A DNA stretch of 64,000 nucleotides, from contig NC_035438.2 in the NCBI RefSeq assembly GCF_002127325.2, positions 88,598,385 through 88,662,384 of the forward strand, in the 5' to 3' direction. The stretch is from Helianthus annuus (lineage: Eukaryota; Streptophyta; Magnoliopsida; Asterales; Asteraceae). Under the pieces are notes generated by a model. That model made no database searches and was not told the origin of the DNA. It saw nothing but the letters and a program-made list of their open reading frames with translations. Of the stretch, positions 35,195-46,288 are shown piece by piece. The position numbers and the translations under genes are program-made. Positions within the stretch are counted from its first letter, which is position 1. Each line of letters opens with the position of its first letter.

Positions 35195-36358
35195 TATGTA
35201 TCAAAATGCCTTACTTGTCTTAAGGTTAAGGCTGAACATCAGCGTCCTTCTGGTTTATTGGAGCAACCAGAGATCCCAATTTGGAAATGGGAAAACATTA
35301 CTATGGATCTCATTACTAAACTCCCGCTCACAAAGAAAGGTCACGATGCCATCTGGGTAGTTGTTGATCGTCTTACTAAATCAGCGCATTTCTTGCCAAT
35401 GTGTGAGGATTTCTCGGCTGACAAACTTGCTCAAATCTACGTGGATGAAATTGTAGCTCGACATGGTGTTCCTTTGAACATCATTTCTGACAGAGATGCT
35501 CGTTTCACTTCTCATTTTTGGAGAACCATGCAATCTGCTATGGGGTCCCAACTTAATCTGAGCACAGCTTATCATCCGCAAACGGATGGTCAGTCTGAAA
35601 GACTAATCCAGACACTGGAGGATATGCTTAGAGCTTGTGTGATCGATTTTGATGGTAGTTGGGATTCACATCTTCTGTTGATTGAATTCTCCTACAACAA
35701 CAGTTATCACTCCAGCATCAACATGGCTCCTTTCGAGGCTCTCTATGGTCGAAAATGTCGTTCACCAGTCTGCTGGAATGAGATCGGCGAGGCTCAGCTT
35801 ACTGGACCTGCCCTCATATTAGAGACAACAGATAAGGTTAAGAAAGTTCGTGATAACCTTCAGACAGCTAGAAGCCGTCAAAAGAGTTACGCGGACCTAA
35901 AATGCAAGCCCTTGGATTTTCAAGTCGGTGATCGTGTATTGCTTAAGGTCTCACCTTGGAAAGGTGTGATCAGATTCGGAAAGAAAGGAAAACTTGCACC
36001 TAGATACGTTGGACCATTCAAGATCGTCGAAAGAATCGGTAAGGTAGCCTACAGACTTGAGTTACCTCCTGAACTTGGAAATGTTCATCCAACCTTTCAC
36101 ATGTCCAATCTCAAGAGGTGTTTAGCTGATGAGAACCTCCACATACCGCTTGACGAAATTCATGTTGATAAAACACTGAAATTTGTTGAGAAACCAGTGG
36201 AAATCATGGAACGTGAAGTCAAGTGGCTTAAACGCAAGCGCATTCCTTTGGTCAAGGTTCGCTGGGAATCTAAACGTGGACCCGAGTTTACTTGGGAGCA
36301 CGAAGATCAAATGAAGGCAAAATATCCGCATCTTTTTCCACGAGTTTCCTCTAAATAA
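35195..36358 (+). pseudogene. pol: gypsy-2 integrase core and chromodomain
   Basis: In the same frame as the segment before it, past the TAA. It starts with the integrase cysteines ([12 protein letters not shown]), then the DDE core ([27 protein letters not shown]), the GPF/Y tail ([20 protein letters not shown]) and a chromodomain-like end ([19 protein letters not shown]). No further lesion is seen. An isolated Met at 35258 is not a likely start. Confidence 0.92.
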
Positions 36359-36380
36359 ATTTCGGGACGAAATTTCCACA

Positions 36381-36392
36381 AGTAGGGGAGAC
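36381..36392 (+). promoter_or_regulatory. gypsy-2 polypurine tract
   Basis: AGTAGGGGAGAC directly precedes the 3' LTR; the common TTTCGGGACGAAATTTC block lies just upstream. Confidence 0.85.
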
Positions 36393-39300
36393 TGTAACAT
36401 TTGTGCTTGAAATCAATATGAACAGTTCAATTATCAATAAAACAATGTTATTTGATCCCAATGTTTGTTTGGTTGTGTTTTACATTTTTCATGTTTTGAC
36501 TTTTGTTCGATTTTAAACTCTACATCGCTTTCGAGAGAATTATACGCAAACTGGTGCGTAAACGTACTCAGTTTAATGCGACAAATACTCCGGAACATCA
36601 ACATATACTCAACATACCTTAAATAACCTTTACATAACTTAGAAATAAGTTTTGAATGCTTTGGTATGGCAAAAACAAGTTAATTCGCTTACAGGGACTA
36701 AACTTGACAAACTGCGAAAGTATGCCAATTTGAACTGTAACAAACATTCCGGAACATGTCCATAAGTTAAACATACCATAAAAATCCTTTACATAGCTTA
36801 GAAATAGGCTTTGAGGGGTTTGGTATGCTAAAACAAACTTTTGAATCATTCAGGGGCTAAAAGTGTCAAAAAGTGCACAAGTTTGCACTTTCGCGCATAA
36901 CTTACGTTCTGAATACATCCGGACATCCAAAAATTTATGTAAGCATCCTTATATTATGCCTTAGTGTATGGCATGAGAAAAATCCATTCGTCACGCATTT
37001 TGGATCGTTTTTCGCGCTTATGCGCATTTCGTCGTAATTAAGCAAACATCGCGATTGTACGGCCAAACGAACCAACATCCGACATATTTTTGAGCATGTT
37101 TCATGTCCACAAGGTTTAGGCATCATTTTAGGGCCTTAAAGTTGGCTTTACGGGCCTTAGATGTGTCGGAAATGGCTTAAATATGCAACAGGGACTAAAA
37201 CTGTCATTTCTGAAACTTTGTGCTGATCAGACATGGCCAGGCGGCCCGCCTGAGTTTTGCCTATATGCTGACGCGGGCCGCGTGAGCCCTGCAGATGCAG
37301 AAACTCGTTTTTTGGCTGAATTTGGCCTTTCAATCACTCCAAAGGGCAATGCCCCTTCACCATCTTTGGGGTTAAGGTCATAATAAGCTACCATAACATC
37401 TTGACAAGTGTACGCATGAGATCGTGGCACGATATTCAAGAAACGATCCTAACGGTTTTGCTTTTCCTATAAATACCCCCCCCCCATTTGTGTTAAAACC
37501 CACAAAACTGATCAAAGAGCTCTAAGTTGATGCTATTGCTCCATACCTGAGCTCCTGGATCAAGTTTAGCTTTCGGGGACCCTTCGTAAGTGTTCTTTCG
37601 TTCTTTTAATCGCTTTCTAGTGCTAAAGTCAAACCTTGTTTGACTCTCTACGTTGACCAGCTTATGGTCAACACGAAGTTCGTTGGAACTTCATAACGTG
37701 AGCGTGATCACGATGGTTATAGTCCGTAGTGACTATACCTACTGATTACCACGTTATCTAGGCTCAGTGACGAGTCGTAGTTTCGGCCAAAATGCGCATT
37801 CTTGCGTATTTTGTAACCAAACTACTCGTGAGTATCAAAACCGTTTGTTTTGATACCAAACCTGTTTTCTAAACTTAGTTAAGCATGTTCTAACATGCTT
37901 AGCTCGTCACTTTTAGTTTAGTGCTTATATAGGGTCGTAAGGTAAGCGATCTAAACAATCGCTTATACTTTCGAACCTGACCCATTTGGTCGATCATTAG
38001 GATCTGACCAAACACTTTAGGTGACCATAGCTGTAACCTTCCGAGGTTATACCTTATGGTCACGATGTTAGGCGTTCCAAACGCGTTCTACGCGAACGAC
38101 GCGTTAAGGTAGCATAAGCTACCTAAACGGGTCGTAATGGGTCGTAAGCACTTAGGTTAGGTTTCATTTTAGAATGTAGGCTTTGTTAAACCATATTACA
38201 TGAGTCTCTATACTCGTTTGGTTTACGAACCCTCATTCTATCCAATCTTCCGATTTTGGTCCGGTATATTAATATAGCTACCTATTAGGTGCCGTTTGAT
38301 ATTCCGTGATCTCTAGCATTGTGTGAATATTACACAAGAACTTCAAAGAAATCTCAGGTGAGTACATCGAACCCCTCTTTTACTGTTTCCCAAACTGTTT
38401 TGGGGTGAAACACATGTGCCTACTTGTTACTTTCATGCTTTCCTGTTTTCACATCATATACTTGCTATGCTCATTAGTACACTATTAGTACATGATTTAC
38501 ATTACATTGTTTCGCTATGTATGTTTACTTAGCATACTTAGTACATTGATTTACACTACATTATCTTGCTACATATGTTTACTTGGCATATTAAGCACAT
38601 TGTTTCACATTACATTTTCTGCTATGTATGTTGACTGAGCATGCTAGCACATTGATTTACATGACTTTTATGCTATGTATGCCCATTGTGTGCATACTTA
38701 GTACATTGTTTTAAATTACATTTTATGCTATGTAGGCCCATTGTGCGCGTACTTAGTACAATTATTCATCACATGCCTACATTTTGGTATGACATTTGGT
38801 TTGTTTAAATTATACAATGTACATTCATTAACACCGATCATGCCGCCCGTTAGTAGGTAGTGGTACCATAGGACTTGACAACTCCCATTCCTGAAATCTC
38901 GGGTTTGTTTGGATTGGAAAGAATGACCGAATACGATGAACATAACACATGTAGACCTTTAATTTGTTTAAAGGTCTATCACTACAGTCACAAAGGCTTG
39001 AATGTATGCATTTTCACAATACCGCATAAATGTTTGTATCAGTATAGCATGCATTTGTTCCACAAAACATAACTTTGATTTAAACCATGTTTTACTTCAA
39101 TACCTTGTTTTTGTGCATTTTACATATGGTTTAGTTGATATATTTCACTTACCATACATGATATATTTTGGGTACACATTACATGATCTACATTAGACAT
39201 AAACATTTTGACATTGATATACGCATTTGGTGGTTTACATTGAACATAGACATTTCGATATGGTTTACACAATAACACTTGACAATTGATTTATACATGA

Positions 39301-39993
39301 ACAATTTACAGGGTGGTTGGTTTGGGTAAATGGTTTGAGTAACGTGGCGTATGTAATATGATACAAACATGGTGGATACGCCGCTGGTACTTCCTATATA
39401 TAAATGCTTGTATAATATTACCTATCGTAGCCTTATTTAAATCATTTCAGTATAGACATGTTACCTTTTTCACGAATAACATATTCTTCACAAGACATTG
39501 TTTTACAAACAAATTTATCTTATACAAACTCATTTTTACTCTCATTTAACCTTACGTTTTACTTATACATATCATATGATCTTATCGTTTCTCATATGAT
39601 TTACAATACTAAACAACTTACAAGGTTCATGACTGACTGTTATTAAACGTTTTCTTTAAACTCAAGTCATGAATCCCATTTTCAAAAAACCTATGTATCT
39701 CACAGGCATTTTTATGCTGACGTACCTACTTTCACATGTGTTTTCATGAGATGTTGCTTAGGATGATGATTGTGATACTAGGGCGGACATGTGCCTTAGA
39801 GACTAAAAACGAAGATAGACTTAGCTTAATTATGTTGTGAACTCTTTATTTCTTATTTTGAAACAATGTAACACTCTTGTTGATAAATAAAAATGTAACT
39901 TTAATTTCAATGGTTATGAAACAATTAATTATGTCCCAACACTCCCCGACGTTTCCGCCGCGGTTGCATGTTATACGCGGTCGGGGTGTGACA
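36393..39993 (+). repeat. gypsy-2 3' LTR (3,601 bp)
   Basis: Same ends as the 5' LTR. It has two blocks absent there: about 60 bp near 37109-37169 and about 676 bp near 37575-38251. Short shared bases at the block edges (ATGT; TTCG/TCCG) suggest the 5' LTR lost them by deletion. Confidence 0.93.
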
Positions 39994-39998
39994 GTCAT
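39994..39998. repeat. target-site duplication of gypsy-2, right copy (GTCAT)
   Basis: One base different from GCCAT at 28353-28357. Confidence 0.8.
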
Positions 39999-40244
39999 GA
40001 TCAGAAGTGCTTGAAACAAGGCAGTAGATTGAGCAGCAGAGCTTCAGTTCTTCATCAGTCTTTGACTTGATCAGCAGTTGTAGGTCAGCAGTTTGTATGA
40101 TCAGTAGATAGGAGGTCAACAGATGTTGAAACCACTTTCAAGGGGAGAAACTTGCATGCATAACACCTGCTTATTCTGGATCCACTGCTCTGATCCAGTT
40201 TTGGCTTTTATTATCTGTTCCTTTGGCAGGGTTCAATCCCAACA
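39999..40244 (-). repeat. C2 3' LTR, right part
   Basis: Ends CAATCCCAACA, the reverse of the TGTTGGGATTG start of the C1 LTR. Together with 27873-28357 it gives an LTR of about 731 bp, close to the 737 bp of C1. Confidence 0.88.
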
Positions 40245-40258
40245 ATCTCCCCCTGGAA
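40245..40258 (-). promoter_or_regulatory. C2 polypurine tract
   Basis: The minus strand reads TTCCAGGGGGAGAT directly before the LTR, as in C1 at 56850-56861. Confidence 0.85.
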
Positions 40259-40294
40259 CAGATAATGCCAAAACTCTCCATTATTGGTAGATCT

Positions 40295-42288
40295 TTATTG
40301 CCTCAACAACAGTTCCCTTATTTGCCCTTTGAGTTGTAATTCAAAGGTTAAGGCATCTGTTTCATCATCATCCCTGCTAAGTGAAAGATCAAGGAGATCC
40401 TGCAAATCTTCAAGACTCTGGCCAAGAGCTTGTTCCCTTGTTAATTTCTTAACTTCTCCACTAGACTTGAACACTGTCAGTACGTGGGTCTATTTATCAG
40501 TTTTCCACTTTAGTACTTTTGAGCCTGGTGGGTTTCTTGAGAGATTTTTATTGGTTGAGGTATTTGGTGATGCAGACCTATTCATGACTGGCTGGGCAGT
40601 ACTTGCAGATTGTTCCAATTCAGATTCTTCTTTCATCATTAACCTAATGCCCTATTTTACAAGGTCATTACCAGCAATTAGATCTTGAATTGTTTCAGCA
40701 CTTGACTGGTTTTTACTCCTTCTTTTGTAGATGGCAGCACCAGCTGGGGCAGTGTTTCTTTTAACTTGCAGCTTTGGTGGTCTTTTTGAAACCTCTGCTT
40801 TGGAGTAGTCAGGCTTTTGTGGAGTTGTTTTATCTTTCTTCCTAAGTTCCTCCAACCTTTTGTAGGTGGCCCTGACCCTAGCTTCTCCCCACTTTGACAC
40901 ATAATTCTTTGACCCATAATCAGCTGCTACCAGCTCCTCTTTCATTCTCTTCAACTCTAAGGCCTTGTCAACTTCAAATTGTTTGAATTTTTCAGGAGGA
41001 GTTTGCTGGACCTTATTTTTGATCATTTCTTGAATCCTGGCTGCCTCACTTTCAAGCTCAGGAATGGTCCAGTTTTTATACATGTATTTCTCCCCCTTGT
41101 ATTTCTTATAGGTCATGATGTTTTCAATGTATTCTTTTCTCAAGGTCTCATCTGCCCTTTCAGAGATTTGCTGACATACTCTTTTGGCAAATTGCTCCAT
41201 AGATCTGACCTGGGTGAGTAGGAACTGATAGTTTTGCTGAAATTCTCTATCAGATTTCCCTTGTTTATTTTTGTTTGAGATATCCTCTACTTGCTTGGCC
41301 TTGATTTTCAAATATTCTTCAATATTGTTTGGCCTGGGATATCCTTCAATTGATGGTAAACTCCTTTTAGCAGGGTCATCCTCATAATAGAAAGATTTGA
41401 TTTCTTCTCTAACTGCTATGAGTTCCATAGGAAATAAGACACCTGCAGGAGGTAAGGGTTTGTGAATTTGAGCTGAAGAGAGAGGAATGGGTTTTGGAAT
41501 TGTGACAAGTGCTTGAGATTTTGAAGCTGTTGGTGGTGGGGATGGAGAATCATCATCTGGTATGATAATCCTTCTCTTTTTTATTTTAGGAGAGACAGAT
41601 GATGTTTTGGGTTGAACAGTGGTAGTGATTTGAGTGGCAATGGTTTGTGACTAACTAACAGTTGTTGAAACAACTGGTGTTTCAACCACTGTTGTCATTA
41701 CAGCAGATGTTGTAACATCTGCTGTCTTCTGCTTTATGGCAGGAAATGATGGTGGAGATGTTGTTTTTGGTGGTGATAAGGCAGTGGTAGTGGTGTGTGT
41801 TGAAGTGAGAGCAGTTGTTGTAACAACTGAAGTACCAACAGATGTTGATATAGCAGGAGTTTCAGTAGCTGTTTGGGTGGAGGTTTGATGTTGGTGGCTT
41901 TTGGATGGTGGTTTTGGAGTATGCTTTGTGAGTCTGGATGGTGTGGACTTGGGTTCCCTTACTTTTCTAGTAGGATTTCTTTTTGGCTTGGGATTTTGAA
42001 CATCCTTTAACCCAGAACAACCCTGTGCATTTTCAGCTCCATGTAAGCTCTTTTCTCGTCATTCCACCTTGATATATCCTTTACCGCTCTATCCCTTTTT
42101 ACACTTAATACACCTTCATCAAGTGCATTCTGGGTAACATCAGCCTTCTTGCTACCATCTGGCAAAGGGATTTTTCTTAGCATAGCAACTTTTTTTGGCT
42201 CAATATACAAACCATTATCAATCCCTTTCTTCTTCCACTCCTGAATTTTCTCCCCCTTTTTGGCATTATCTGGGGGAGTTCATCAATA
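40295..42288 (-). pseudogene. C2 3' ORF, C-terminal half (broken)
   Basis: Homologous to the last 640 or so codons of the C1 3' ORF. The best-kept part is 40652-41428 (258 codons, with VREEIKSFYYEDDPAKRSLP and a Lys/Glu-rich helical region), ended by a TAG; similarity continues to a terminal stop at 40295. A frame at 42007-42210 keeps IPLPDGSKKADV. Between 41429 and 42006 the Thr/Val/Pro-rich linker is full of stops. A lost base near 42280 shifts the frame next to the C1 insertion. Function unknown. Confidence 0.85.
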
Positions 42289-42293
42289 AAAAG
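42289..42293. repeat. target-site duplication of C1, left copy (AAAAG)
   Basis: AAAAG directly precedes the C1 LTR and recurs at 57600-57604. Confidence 0.92.
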
Positions 42294-43030
42294 TGTTGGG
42301 ATTGAACCCTATCAGAGGAACAGATAATGTAAAGCCAAAACTGGATCAGCTCAGTGGATCCAGAATAAGCAGATGCTGATATACATATCTCTCCCCTTGA
42401 AAGTGATTACAACAACTGATGACCTCCTATCTGCTGATCTTACTAACTGCTGACCAATAATTGCTGCTCAATTAAAGATCTGATGAAGACTCAAGTCCTG
42501 CTGATTCAATCTACTGCCTTGAGTCAAGCACAGCTGACCGGATAAGTGCTGATGGGTTCACAGCAGTAGAAGGTTGCAGCAGTTGTTCTATAGTCTGTTA
42601 TGTAATAGAATGTAATAGCAGTAGTTAACACAAGCATTGTCTGTATAGATCAGAGGTTAGAGTTTGTTAGGAGGTTAGATGTCACTTTCATGGTGACGTC
42701 AGCTAAAGATGCTCAGTAGTTTGCAAGTGCTTATAAATAGTACAGTACTTTGTACTGTTCTATTAGCTCTTCACATCATTCGTCTTCTTTGCACGAACAA
42801 ATTACTGAGCTCGGGCTGAGGGGGAGTTTGCATTCATACATCATCATTGTAATCGTGTTTGAAATAAATTCAATCATTCGGTTCTTTGTGTAAAGATGTT
42901 TGATTAAAAGTATTACTCTCATTTGATTGTATACAAAGTTAGTGTTCATCTTAATTTCCGCTGCACACTCATTCATTTCCATCTTATTTTACAAACAAAA
43001 ATACAATCAAAAGGAAACTCAGATCCAACA
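42294..43030 (+). repeat. C1 5' LTR (737 bp)
   Basis: Starts TGTTGGGATTGAACCC and ends CAGATCCAACA. Contains TGACGTCA at 42696-42703 and TATAAATA at 42732-42739. Confidence 0.95.
42696..42739 (+). promoter_or_regulatory. C1 LTR promoter core: TGACGTCA and TATA box
   Basis: The palindrome TGACGTCA lies 28 bases before TATAAATA. Both are unchanged in the 3' LTR (57263-57270 and 57301-57308) and in C2. TGACG is a known bZIP (TGA factor) site; the link to stress induction is inferred. Confidence 0.7.
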
Positions 43031-43032
43031 AT

Positions 43033-43046
43033 TGGTATCAGAGCCA
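43033..43046 (+). promoter_or_regulatory. C1 primer-binding site (initiator Met tRNA)
   Basis: TGGTATCAGAGCCA, two bases after the LTR end. Confidence 0.93.
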
Positions 43047-43250
43047 GAACAGTCAAATTTGATTTAACAATCATTTTGACGTAAATAGTTCAGCTCAAAA
43101 CAGTTGATACTGATCGTTTGTTCATCGTTGAAAAACAGAGTAAGGATTAATCACCATTATAGTTGATTTCTCAGTACCTGTAAAACAACAAGAAAGACGT
43201 CACAATCTCAGGACGATAAAAACAACATTGGCTCGCTCTTTAAACCACCT

Positions 43251-46200
43251 ATGCTAAAAAGAAATGAGTACAACATCTGGCAGAGGAGGATGGGTCACAT
43301 CCTTGCTCAACAAAGCACAGGTTGTTGGAAGTCTGTTATCTTTGGTCCTCATGTTCCTACAGTGCCAAGCGCTGAAGATGCTAAAAAATTTGTTCCTAAA
43401 CTTGTTGAAAATTATACTGAAACGGATTATCAAAAATTTGAACTAGATGCTAAAGCATTTAGTATTGTTGCATCAGCGCTCCCCAACGAAATATATGCTG
43501 GACTGTTACATTGTAACAGTGCCAAAGAGTTGTGGGACGCACTTAAGGAACAGTTTGGAGGTACCGAAGAGGTCATAGAAAACAATAGGGAAATCCTGAA
43601 CCAACAGTATGAAACATTTTGTCATGTTAAAGGTGAATCACTGACTCAACAATTTGAGCGTTTCAGTTGTCTCATCAGTGAACTGAGGCTTGTTAAGGTC
43701 ACGTTTTCAAACTCGACTCAAAATAGCAGGTTCCTTAGATCACTGCCAGAAAAATGGGACACAATAGCTATTGTCACCAGAACTGCACCTGAGTTCAAGG
43801 ATCTGACCTTGACCCAACTCCATGGTCGACTCCTGACCTTTGAGAGGGAGTTGAACCAGAAAAGGAAGTTACAAGAGTCAGGGAAAACCGTTGATGATTA
43901 TTCACTCGGTAACACTGCTCTTCTGGGTCAAGAAGAATCTGGTGGTAGTGGTAAGGATCAGGGTTATGATCACTTCATTGACATAACTGCTGGTGCAACC
44001 TTCAACAACCATGATCCTCACTCTACAGGTTATGCATTCACTGCAAATGAAAACCAGATGTCAGACAATTTAAGCTTTGAACTCAATGATTTACAGCATT
44101 TCGACCCCACTGACCTAGAAGAAATGGACATCCTGCACCAACTGGCCTTGCTAAGTGTTAGAACTAGCAAGTTTTATAAGAGAACTGGGAGAAAATTTCC
44201 AGGTCTTCATGGGAACCTAAGGGTTGGGTTGGATAAATCGAAAATCAAGTGCTACAAGTGTAACAGGTTAGGACACTTTGCTAGGGAATGTAGGAGTCAA
44301 ACAACTGGTCCCATAGTCACTCACCCTAGTTCAAATCCTAGACCTCAAACTCAAAACACTGTGCACTATGCCCAATATGCCCCAGCAGCACATGTGAACA
44401 CTGCTCACTATGCTGTTGCCCCTATGCCAGTGCATTATGTCCAAACAGCTGCTCCACAGATCCAATTTGTTCAAACCCCTGCTCCCCAGGCTCAAGTGCA
44501 ATCTGCACCTCAAACTACTGCTCCAGTAGTTACACAACCTGAACAACAAAGTTTCTTTAGTCAAGAGTTTGTTGACTGGAGCAGTATGCCTGAAAATCTT
44601 AATGATGAAAATTTTGCACTATATGCTTCAAATGATTCTTCTCACAATGAATTTTGTTTGATGGCATTAGAGTCAATACAGGAGGGGGTTGAATCTGAGG
44701 AGGAACAGCTGAAGGTTGAAACAGTGGAAGAGGTGACTGAAGCAGTGGTTACTGCTGTGACTGATGAAGTACTGCTGGGAGAAAGTTCAGGTACTCTGAT
44801 TGAACCAATGACAGATCTATGGTCTGAAGAAGACAAGAAAGATGAAAAGGCTGGTGAGGAAGAAGAGAGAGCTGATGAGGAAGAAAATCCTAAATGTGAT
44901 TGTGTAATGATGGCTGCTGCCAAGGTATCACCTCAAGTTCTAGAAAAACTATGTTCTGACAATTGCATTATTGCTTTTGCTAACATCAAAGAGGTGAATG
45001 AAAACCTTAGGAACAAAATCTTAACTGATGAAGTCAAATTTGAAAGATCTTTAAAAGAACTTAAAAACAAGTTGACTGAAAAGGAAAAAGAGATTAGCAG
45101 TTTGAAAGAAGAGCAAAGCATAACCAAAACCCAACTCCAAACTATGGTAGAAAAATACCAAGTTTGCAAAAAGGAGTTAGAATCCACCCAGATCACTTGT
45201 GAAAAATGGGTGGAATCATGCAAAGGGTATGAGGTTATGCTTGAGAAACAGATAAAAAGTAATGTAAAATTTGGGGTTGGTTATAGAAAACATGATGATG
45301 AAAACACTGCTTTTGGAAAATCTGTTTCAACCACTGATGAAACTACTGAGTTCATCCTAACAAACAAGGATGGCCAAGAAGTGAAAATCACTGATAAACT
45401 TGGTAACAAAATCACACTTGACAGACCAATGGGTCCCTCTGCATTTGAGGAGATTGAAAATCATCAATTTAAACCAAGATGGTCTGATGAGTGTGATATC
45501 CTTGAAAATTTCAAGCCAATGGACTTTACATCAACTGATGGTGTTAAGGCTCCAAAAGCTAAAGTCATTCCTCTTAAGGATATTCCAGCAGTGGTCAAAA
45601 CCTCTGCTACAAAGGAGTCTGAAAAGAGGAAGAAGAAAGAGAAAATTGATAACTTGTTTTGTGAATTCTGTGAGAAGAGGAACCATCTAACAAAAGATTG
45701 TTTCCATCTAAAAGCTTATGACCTAACCAAAACAAGTGTCACTACTTCAGCTGAAAGTTGCAGTGTTTGTGGTAAAACAAACCATAAAACTCAGGCATGT
45801 GTGTACCTCAAAAACTTCAATGAAAAGAAGAACGAGTACATGGCTAAAACATCCTTGAGTTCATCAGCACCTTCACCATCTATCAAGTTCACAAAGAAAC
45901 AACCACTGTTTGTGCCAGTTCAAACAGCTGTCACAAAACAGCTGAACCAAAAATCTGTCAAAAGAGATGTTCAGGTTACTGATGCACCTCATGCCAATCA
46001 ATTCAGAAAGGGCAAGGAAAAACAGTCTTACCAAAGGATTCCACACGTTTATGAGGTCTACAAAAAGCCCTCAAAACCCAGAGTGAATAGGCATCCTTTC
46101 GGTTACCAGCAGTTGATTAGGCAAGACCCCCAACAGTGGTTAGCAAGAAACAGTACTAAAACTGTCCAAACCCCTGACTTAACCACTGCCCATCACACTG

Positions 46201-46268
46201 CATCCATACCAGACACTGTTGAGACCCCATCCAAAGCCCTGTTGGCTTTGGAGTCCTTAATGAACTAA
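43251..46268 (+). CDS. gag: C1 Gag, long form with three zinc knuckles
   Basis: 1,005 codons from [10 protein letters not shown]. The first 220 residues match the copia Gag (UBN2-type) domain, with [12 protein letters not shown] and [11 protein letters not shown] zinc knuckle [14 protein letters not shown] lies near 334. Then comes a Gln/Pro/Ala-rich stretch, an acidic region and a Lys/Glu-rich coiled-coil-like part (about 600-670). Two further Cys/His clusters are near 802 ([14 protein letters not shown]) and 837 ([14 protein letters not shown]). The translated start may lie upstream, because residues before this Met (GSLFKPP) also look Gag-like but lack a Met. It ends LLALESLMN just before pol, in a different frame. 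Confidence 0.92.
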   Translation: MLKRNEYNIWQRRMGHILAQQSTGCWKSVIFGPHVPTVPSAEDAKKFVPKLVENYTETDYQKFELDAKAFSIVASALPNEIYAGLLHCNSAKELWDALKEQFGGTEEVIENNREILNQQYETFCHVKGESLTQQFERFSCLISELRLVKVTFSNSTQNSRFLRSLPEKWDTIAIVTRTAPEFKDLTLTQLHGRLLTFERELNQKRKLQESGKTVDDYSLGNTALLGQEESGGSGKDQGYDHFIDITAGATFNNHDPHSTGYAFTANENQMSDNLSFELNDLQHFDPTDLEEMDILHQLALLSVRTSKFYKRTGRKFPGLHGNLRVGLDKSKIKCYKCNRLGHFARECRSQTTGPIVTHPSSNPRPQTQNTVHYAQYAPAAHVNTAHYAVAPMPVHYVQTAAPQIQFVQTPAPQAQVQSAPQTTAPVVTQPEQQSFFSQEFVDWSSMPENLNDENFALYASNDSSHNEFCLMALESIQEGVESEEEQLKVETVEEVTEAVVTAVTDEVLLGESSGTLIEPMTDLWSEEDKKDEKAGEEEERADEEENPKCDCVMMAAAKVSPQVLEKLCSDNCIIAFANIKEVNENLRNKILTDEVKFERSLKELKNKLTEKEKEISSLKEEQSITKTQLQTMVEKYQVCKKELESTQITCEKWVESCKGYEVMLEKQIKSNVKFGVGYRKHDDENTAFGKSVSTTDETTEFILTNKDGQEVKITDKLGNKITLDRPMGPSAFEEIENHQFKPRWSDECDILENFKPMDFTSTDGVKAPKAKVIPLKDIPAVVKTSATKESEKRKKKEKIDNLFCEFCEKRNHLTKDCFHLKAYDLTKTSVTTSAESCSVCGKTNHKTQACVYLKNFNEKKNEYMAKTSLSSSAPSPSIKFTKKQPLFVPVQTAVTKQLNQKSVKRDVQVTDAPHANQFRKGKEKQSYQRIPHVYEVYKKPSKPRVNRHPFGYQQLIRQDPQQWLARNSTKTVQTPDLTTAHHTASIPDTVETPSKALLALESLMN

Positions 46269-46288
46269 TCCTTTTACTTCATATGCAG
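46255..46288 (+). promoter_or_regulatory. gag-pol junction with acceptor-like TGCAG
   Basis: gag stops with TAA (46266-46268). An ACTAAT that could serve as a branch site overlaps the stop, followed by CCTTTTACTTCAT and ATGCAG/GG. pol starts in the -1 frame at ATG 46283. C2 keeps the same stop, frame change and CAG, with one or two base changes (63626-63650). Confidence 0.6.

Larger units (their letters stand above)
28358..39993 (+). mobile_element. Ty3/gypsy chromovirus gypsy-2, complete but disabled
   Basis: An 11,636-bp plus-strand element: 5' LTR 28358-31218, primer site 31226-31239, gag-pol 31826-36358, polypurine tract, 3' LTR 36393-39993. It is inserted in the C2 LTR. Coding order and chromodomain match gypsy-1, but the LTRs are unrelated in sequence apart from the usual ends, so it is a different family in the same broad clade. 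Four lesions break gag-pol. LTRs differ by scattered substitutions and two large length differences, so it is older than gypsy-1. Confidence 0.94.

Noticed and set aside
44642..45223. Antisense frames opposite C1 gag
   Set aside because: Ser-rich shadows of the Glu/Lys-rich Gag coding strand.
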